From the NCBI RefSeq assembly GCF_047948215.1, contig NC_134463.1, forward strand, positions 58,534,201 to 58,598,200: a stretch of DNA of 64,000 bases, written 5' to 3'. This document shows, in pieces, positions 57,810-64,000 of this stretch (position 1 is its first letter; each line of letters opens with the position of its first letter). The position numbers and the translations under genes were made by a program. Source of the stretch: Lycorma delicatula. Lineage: Eukaryota; Arthropoda; Insecta; Hemiptera; Fulgoridae. The notes below the pieces were generated by a model. The model made no database searches. It saw only the letters and a list, made by a program, of their open reading frames with translations, and had not been told where the DNA came from.

Positions 57810-59490
57810 TAACTTAGTTTGTGTATCTATATAAGTTTCTATGTATCTTTATTTTATCTGTACATAAATATCTGTAGAATATAAATTGCTATTCACTAAT
57901 ATTCTATTAAATAAATATTGGATATCAGATATTGCTGTATGCGTTGTCTAGCGTAGTTGTAAATCCATACTTAAAAGAGAGAACGAAATAAAATGGAAGA
58001 TTGATGTTTTTTGGTTTGGGTGTAGAGGATATAAAAAAAGGAAAAAGAAATTGGTAGAAAAAGATAGAATGATGTATATAGATATACTAATACTGTTTTT
58101 TAAAGAGAGAGAGTGTATGAGTGAGAGAGAGTGATAATGAAGGAATAAGGTAGAGGAAATAATATGATCGAAGTAGATGATGATGATAATGACGATGATG
58201 ATGATGAGGTAGGTTGGTGTTGTAAGAAAGAAAAAGAGAAAAGAATTAGAAAAGGAAAGAATGATGCTGTCCTCCCCCAAAGTGGAGAGAAAATGACTTT
58301 ATCTTTAAATAATGAACGGGTTGTTTTAACCAAAATAATAATTAAAATGTCTGGCCGATGTAGGAGCGTGAGTGCTCCACCTCTACCCAATCATAATCTC
58401 GCCAGTGTTGCCACCCGCAGGGAAATTCTGTTTGATAAAATATTCTACCTTTATAACTTTACCATAACGTTTATTTCATTTATCCTTGATTTTTTTTTAA
58501 CTCTTCCAGAAACATGATTACCTGTTGTGAGTCCTTGTACAGATCCCCTGGTGATTACTTACGCACGTATGCACGTGCACACTTACGCATATTTTCTTTG
58601 TATTTCTGACAATCTGTTTATTAAAAAGATCAAATATACTTGTATAAATACCTATGACGTTATTATAAAATAAAACTCATTAATAATTATAAAGTATATT
58701 ATAAAACTATATTTGATTTGTCTGAATATTTCTAAAAATATTATTTATTATTATTATTATTTTGTCATTAGTCATTATTCGAATGGTTTAGTATACTTTA
58801 CCATTACTCTTTCAACTCCATGTTAATTTTTTTAACCTCAGGAATATTTAAACATTTAAACCGTAATATTCTATATCTTTAATTATCAACTTTATTTATT
58901 TTAATATTTGTCTTCCTTTATCTTTATGCCTCATTCCATCATAAATGAATTAATTTTTATTGTATTTTATACATAATTCCAAAACTTAGGAATTTTTCTC
59001 TTGAAAGACTTGATTACTAGTATTATTGTTTTCTAAATAGTTTTAATTTTTTTTTTTTGCATAATGATCCATCAATTAAGGTAGTTTGAAAAAGAATTCT
59101 CCTACAGGTAATACATCACGAAAAAAAATATATATATATGTGTGTATGTTCTAGATGACTTTACCTAAAAGATTATGATGACGATCTTACTTCAGACATA
59201 ATTCATTGTTAGAACTGTTACAATCATTTTCAAGAATAACACGCATTCCATTCCAGGTTTACTTGCACAAATAAAAAGTGAAGTAGTTTCCAGTAAATTT
59301 TTTAACTGAGACAACTTCTGGCTAGTAGCACCTCCAAGTCTGCAAAGGTTATAATCAATTCTATAACGGATACCTTCACTATGTTCACCATAGCAGCATC
59401 TGATTGAAGAACCTGTTATGAATCTTTGTTATACTTGCCACAATTCAGTTGGAATATTATAAAATACAGTTAATCTGAGTATTTAAAAAA
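57810..59490. other. AT-rich DNA with purine-rich and (GAT)n patches
   Basis: An open frame at 58164-58517 begins with a poly-Asp run produced by a GAT-type repeat (58165-58205) and has no recognisable domain. The block at 59160-59460 is moderately GC-richer but unassigned. Confidence 0.4.
58403..58413 (-). promoter_or_regulatory. Ohler motif-1-like core promoter element
   Basis: The minus strand reads TGGCAACACTG, close to the insect motif 1 (TGGTCACACTG type) found at housekeeping-type transcription starts. It lies in a short GC-richer patch (58340-58430). No gene is visible on either side, so a functional promoter is unproven. Confidence 0.3.
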
Positions 59491-59493
59491 AAA

Positions 59494-59753
59494 AAATAGT
59501 ATCTTTTGTCGTTTAGTTACTATTACTATAAATGGTCTTCCAAAACATTTCTTTCTACCTCACACGCTTAATTATTTAATTACTTTTTCCAGTCGTAGAA
59601 AAGTTGCCTTGTTGATAATCGTTTACTGTAATTTCTTCTGAAATATTGCCACACGATATAAACGAAATTGTTTTTTTTTATTGGTATACCAAATTCGTTC
59701 TGGCTTTCGAGCTTACAAAAAGCTTTCATCGCGTAAGTTATTTGCCATTCTGC
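59494..59753. repeat. 265-bp direct repeat, copy 2
   Basis: Partner of 57304-57567, about 2.2 kb away in the same orientation. A 12-base A-run precedes this copy. On the minus strand the second copy carries an open frame described separately. Confidence 0.9.
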
Positions 59754-59786
59754 CAGACTAATTAAATTATGTGACACAATAATCAA
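59580..59786 (-). pseudogene. Possible transposase N-terminal (HTH) fragment
   Basis: The minus strand is open for 68 codons, containing LAEWQITYAMKAFCKLESQN and then VWQYFRRNYSKRLSTRQLFY and DWKK. The spacing resembles the N-terminus of mariner-type insect transposases ('..E....V..F...S....V.R.FRR.Y....PTRQSI..W..KF'). The equivalent region in the first copy (57400-57600) has frame breaks. No downstream catalytic part is present. Confidence 0.4.
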
Positions 59787-59789
59787 TGC

Positions 59790-62125
59790 TCACATAAAAA
59801 GAAACAGCTATATACCAACTTAAAAATATTCTTTGTAAAGCCATATAAATTTTTATATATAAAAGTTAAATTTTTTTGTAAATCATCAAAAGTGTTTATT
59901 TTATTTGTAATAACCTTGTACTAAAAATTATTTTGCCATTCATTAATGATAAACAATTTGACAGCAGAAAACCTTTTAGACTGCTGCAGAATTATTTAGG
60001 AATATATTAAAAAGTAATCATTTACTAAATTGTTACTATTGGTGAAAATCCAACATAAAAAGAATATATTACAAAAAAAGCTATCTTTCTCTTGAAGAAA
60101 ATTAGGCTAAATAGAAATATTAATTATCTTGAATTAAATTAAAATGTATACTTTTTTGAGAATTTCGTTGTTCGTAATCTAATGCCGCGTATTACGATGG
60201 CTATTCCGTATTAATTTTGTTTAAACTGTACATTAATAATTAAATTGTACAAAATTCAAATCAAAGTAATTATATTTATAAATGTTTTGAACCGCGGTCT
60301 TGGAATATCATGTATCAGCTGATATTAATAGCTCTTCAAATAGTTTGATCTTATTCTGAAATTATCATTCGTCGTGAATACATTAGTTCAGTTCTTAAAC
60401 GGAAAGTTTTTCTTTTATAAACGTTTGTTCCATAAAGCTTTCCTGGTAATGAAGGGGTGCATTGAGTCAAATATTGTTATATATTAAATGTTGCTTACAT
60501 TATTCGATAAGGTAATTTTTTTTTTCTAAATAGAATGCAATTACGTAATTATAATAATTATTATTCCTATATATTCAAGTAAATTTATACATTTAAAAAT
60601 CGGTTAAATGCAAAGTGAATAAAGGTGTGTTTTTTTTCATTTATTGTTATTTTGATGTGGTTACAGAAAAATTAATGTTATTTCATTTTTAATTTTCACT
60701 AATCTAAAATATTATTTCAAAAGAAAGTTTGATTGTAAATGAGGATAATTTCAATAAATTTTTCCAGTTTTGAAATTTTATTTTAAAATCTTAAGTTTTA
60801 AAATTTAAAGTTAATCTGAAAAGGTTTTAAATGTAGAGATTTTTTTAAATTAAAATACAGTTCTCTTAATTTTTTTAGATTTTCTTTATATTTTACTATA
60901 TAAATTTTAGCCTGTTATAAATAATTAAATTACAAAGAAGTTTAATCTTTTAAACAGATCTTTTGATCTGTTTAATCTTTTATGATTGTAAATTTATTTT
61001 TAAAAATGTATTTATTTGTTTTATAAATGCTATAGCTTAAAAGTACAAGTTAAAAGTAAATACATAATACCTGATCTAAATTTATGTTTTACTTAATATT
61101 ACAATAAGAAATTGATACTGCACTACATTTATCATTATAAATTACTCTTGTAAACACTACCGAATAATAAAAGAAAAAAAAATCAATTAGCAATGTACTG
61201 CATTTAACGATTTAACCCTGTCAAATGTATTAATACTTATTGCATCGCGTACTTTTTCGTAGAAGGAATTGCTAATTTATTACATATTACAAATGTCTAG
61301 TTCATTAGTTATCCATTGAGTCGTGAGTTGTACTCTGTTAAAAGATTGGTGTAAGGTAAATAATGCTCCTCATTTTTCTAGCCAGCGGAACACAAGGGGA
61401 TTATATAATTAGAATCAGTGCCCTTCCATTTATTCATCCATTAATAATAATGATTACAATTGTGACTAGGTTTCATAGTCATCCATTAAAATAATTGAGA
61501 ATTTAATTTTATAACACCTTAAGGAAGTGTTGTAGGTTACTGGTCTTTGATAAAGTCTTCATCTTGTCTTAATATCAACAAAAATAAGTTAAAAACTATT
61601 TTATTTTTCAATGTTGTGTTTTGACGGAAGTATGGTAATTTTTTAATAAAATGTTTAATTTTTTTATGATTGATTTTTTTAATGTTGTAGTTTTTCAAAA
61701 ACATTGAAAAATTTATTACTTTCTCATTAAAATTTATAATTTTTATTTTTCAAACATTAAATTTCCCTTTAGTTTGTTCAAAAATATTTTAATAAAAAAT
61801 GTCATTGAACAAAATTATAAAATATTTTAAGGTTTTTTAATAAATTTATTTTAATAGTGCTACTATTGACCAAGAATAGAATTATTATTCAGTAGTCTGT
61901 CTCTGTTCTTAAACTAAATTTTAATATTTCAGAAAAATAAATTTCTTTACAATAGGTAAAGATGTCAAAAGATACAAAGTTTGCAATTTGCCGATATTTT
62001 AAATCGGCAAACTATTATTAATAAACTAAATTCTTGGATTTATACTCGGAAAGTACACTCGGGCTAAAAAAATGATTTTCCGGGATCTAAAATTCTTAAA
62101 AATAAATATTAAATATTTAAATCAA
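59790..62125. other. AT-rich DNA; GC-richer patches at 60170-60480 and 61370-61590
   Basis: No gene or repeat family. Small hairpins occur at 60961-60983 (AAACAGATC/GATCTGTTT) and 61984-62009 (TTTGCCGAT/ATCGGCAAA). Confidence 0.4.
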
Positions 62126-62140
62126 ATATTATTATTTTTG

Positions 62141-62405
62141 AAATCGAGACTTCTAAAGTTCGAGTCTTTGTGAAGACTTCTATATGGATTTAAATCCTAG
62201 ACTGTGAATACTTTGATGGTTGGGTTTAAATTAACCACACGTCTAAGGAGTGATCAAACTGATTCTGTTCCTCACTGCATTTTTACCGGAACATTTACAC
62301 TTACATTGCACTACATCTGCAACTACATAGGCCTGACTAGCCGATAGCAGTAATTGGATTTGCCTAAACGCACACACCCAGACTCGGCGTAGCTGGAAAA
62401 CTGGT
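62141..62405 (+). repeat. SINE fragment with a different 3' half
   Basis: The first half is family H (GAGACTTCTAAAGTTCGAGT, GGTTGGGTTTAAATTAACCA, CACACGTCTAAGG). After CTGATTCTGTTCC the sequence departs from family H and continues as ATTTACACTTACATTGCACT and CGCACACACCCAGACTCGGC. This is either a second SINE subfamily sharing the tRNA half or a chimera. The box A end is lost. Confidence 0.6.
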
Positions 62406-62626
62406 TGGAAAAATATATATAATTTTCTCATATTATATACATGTGTGTGTGGGGGCGCTCGCGCGCGTGTATTTTTTAATTTTATTGCATTACAGAAAAT
62501 TGGAATCTATCAAAATCAGTCATTTTTAATTATTATTTTCCAGAAAAGTATTTTTTATAGTATATTTTTACTTCTCAAATTTGGATAACGGATTGGAAAA
62601 AATGTAGAAACCCTATAGGATGTTTG

Positions 62627-62865
62627 ATTTGAGTTTTCTGCCTTTCCTAGCATGTCATTCTAACATTCGTAATTGACGTTTCAGAGTACTTCAATTTTTA
62701 AAACTACTTTTACTATTCCATTTGGCTGCTAAAAGTAGCTTTGAGAAGGAAGGTATTCCAAAACGCGTCTACTACTACATTCGTAGTTGACGCGTTTTGG
62801 ATTTTACGTAGTTTTGTATTCTCAACGTTTCATCAACTAGGAAAGGCAGAAAATAACGCTCAAAT
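62627..62865. repeat. Nested foldback element
   Basis: Outer arms: ATTTGAGTTTTCTGCCTTTC with CTAG (62627-62650) against CTAGGAAAGGCAGAAAA...CTCAAAT (62837-62865). Inner arms: TCCAAAACGCGTC (62757-62769) against GACGCGTTTTGGA (62789-62801), a perfect 13-bp pair. TTCGTAATTGACG and TTCGTAGTTGACG also recur directly. This is the structure of a palindromic MITE. Confidence 0.75.
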
Positions 62866-62869
62866 CAAT

Positions 62870-64000
62870 TATGATAATTCTAACGGAAATATTAAATTTT
62901 GTGAAAACCTATTAAGTGTATTTTATAAAAAATTATTTTAATATTTTAAATATTTTGATTTTTTATTTTTAAAAAAAGTACCTAGGGAAAATTCTCCTTT
63001 TATAAAGAAGATGAGTTATTGTTATGAAGTATATATATAAAAGGACAAAAATTTGTGTTTTTTTTCCTTTTATTATTTTAATGTAAATAATAATAAGGTA
63101 TGAATAAATAAATTTTGATGTTAATAAATTGCGCAAGATATACTGTATATGATTGCTAGTTATACATTACAGTGCAGTACTGGTTTATGATTGATAAATT
63201 TATCTTGATTATGTGTAAATTATACGCTCACAACAACGAACGGTATTATATTCGATAGATTACATCTCTTGTTAAAGGGAAAAATTTTTGCCGGTAGGTA
63301 AATTTTATATTAATCCGGAGGGAAAATCTTTCATACCGTCCGTAGTAACATGCTGGTTTAGTTTGAGCCTGTGGCTGCGCGATGTATCCGGTGATAGGTG
63401 TGTTATAAAATTTAGTATGTTATGTTGTATATTTTGTTTATTAATTTTGACAATGTGTAATTAATAATTTATTATTTTTTTTATATCTATTTAATCTTAT
63501 TCAACCTTCTCCAGCCAGTTTTGGAATATTTTAGACATGATATGTAAGTAGAAATAAACAAATATAAATGTGTTTGTATGCATTAAATAGTCTTGATGTT
63601 CGCCCACATGTTCTCTGGCCCGTTATTCTTTCTTTATTTTTTTATGCTCTTTCTTTTATACTTTATCTTCTCCTCCCTCCCCCATCTTTTTTTATTTCAT
63701 TGTACCTTTAAATCTTCATCTTTTCTTATTTCTTAAGACACTTTATTTTAACAAGCAACTTTACTGTACAACAAATATATTAATGTACATCTCAGTTAGT
63801 CTTTATCGAAAGTTGTATAATTTTAGAATTTACTTTACTATACTTAGTAATTTTTATTTTGGGTGAACTGCTTTTAGTATTATTTGTATTGAATATATCA
63901 AACAGTTATATAAAATAGTAAAAGTATAAGTGTTTATTACTACTAATACAGTATTAAAAAGAAATTTATATATTTTACTTAGCCTCTTCATAAACAAAAT
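62870..64000. other. AT-rich DNA, nothing recognised
   Basis: No gene or shared repeat to the right edge. A GC-richer patch lies at 63280-63400. Confidence 0.4.

Noticed and set aside
58164..58517. 117-residue frame with an acidic N-terminus
   Set aside because: The Asp run comes from a GAT-type repeat. The remainder has no recognisable domain, and the opposite strand is open as well.
58540..58620. CAG/ATCCCCTGGTGATTAC as an acceptor for the next ci exon
   Set aside because: The phase would fit, but the reading does not continue the expected Ci sequence and there is no pyrimidine tract.
1..64000. CRISPR arrays, bacterial operons, phage or plasmid features
   Set aside because: Nothing of this kind is present. 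Composition, repeats and splice signals are those of an animal genome.

Overview
The window is strongly AT-rich eukaryotic DNA and is almost entirely non-coding. It is crowded with decayed non-LTR retrotransposons, tRNA-derived SINEs, MITE-like palindromic elements, mariner/Tc1-type transposase fragments and dinucleotide microsatellites. This fits one or more very long introns in a large, repeat-rich arthropod genome. The clearest host-gene signal is one short GC-rich exon at 39006-39148 (+), whose translation resembles the N-terminal part of cubitus interruptus (ci/Gli), the Hedgehog-pathway transcription factor of insects. From that match and from the repeat types I judge the organism to be an insect. 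A hemipteran is my impression from the tRNA-SINE style only, and I could not test it.

Layout. 1-4 kb: two minus-strand LINE reverse-transcriptase (RT) remnants, a possible signal-peptide exon at 1303-1384, a (TG)n tract and a tRNA-SINE. 4-6 kb: a repeat-free, relatively GC-richer block, then a MITE-like element (family E). 7-9.4 kb: a SINE, a degraded mariner-type transposase, a family A element and a family D element. 10-19 kb: family A copies, tRNA-SINE family H, family F, and a candidate exon at 16636-16732 whose splice phase fits the 39-kb exon. 19-26 kb: families B and E, a 284-bp foldback and a GC-rich hairpin. 26-30 kb: a nested complex in which a Jockey-like LINE (minus) is split by a 5'-truncated R1-clade LINE (plus) and by a SINE with a target duplication. 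30-38 kb: family D, a second nest (a LINE holding a SINE and a family F element), and family E. 39 kb: the ci-like exon. 40-47 kb: families B and F, and two LINE copies, one of which carries a SINE. 48-51 kb: a mariner-type transposase carrying a small poly(A) insertion, then a GC-rich block that ends in a histone-type stem-loop, sits between (TA)n tracts and interrupts a family B repeat. 53-54 kb: family E split by a LINE 3' end with an 11-bp target duplication. 57-64 kb: a 265-bp direct duplication, a possible core-promoter motif, a foldback element, and otherwise plain AT-rich DNA.

There is no operon-like organisation, no rRNA gene, no CRISPR array and no intact tRNA gene. If the ci assignment is right, most of what is listed is the repeat content of ci introns. 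The repeat-free, GC-richer islands are then the places to look for Hedgehog-pathway regulatory DNA. Repeat family letters (A, B, D, E, F, H, I and LINE 'G') are labels of my own, based on copies seen within this window.
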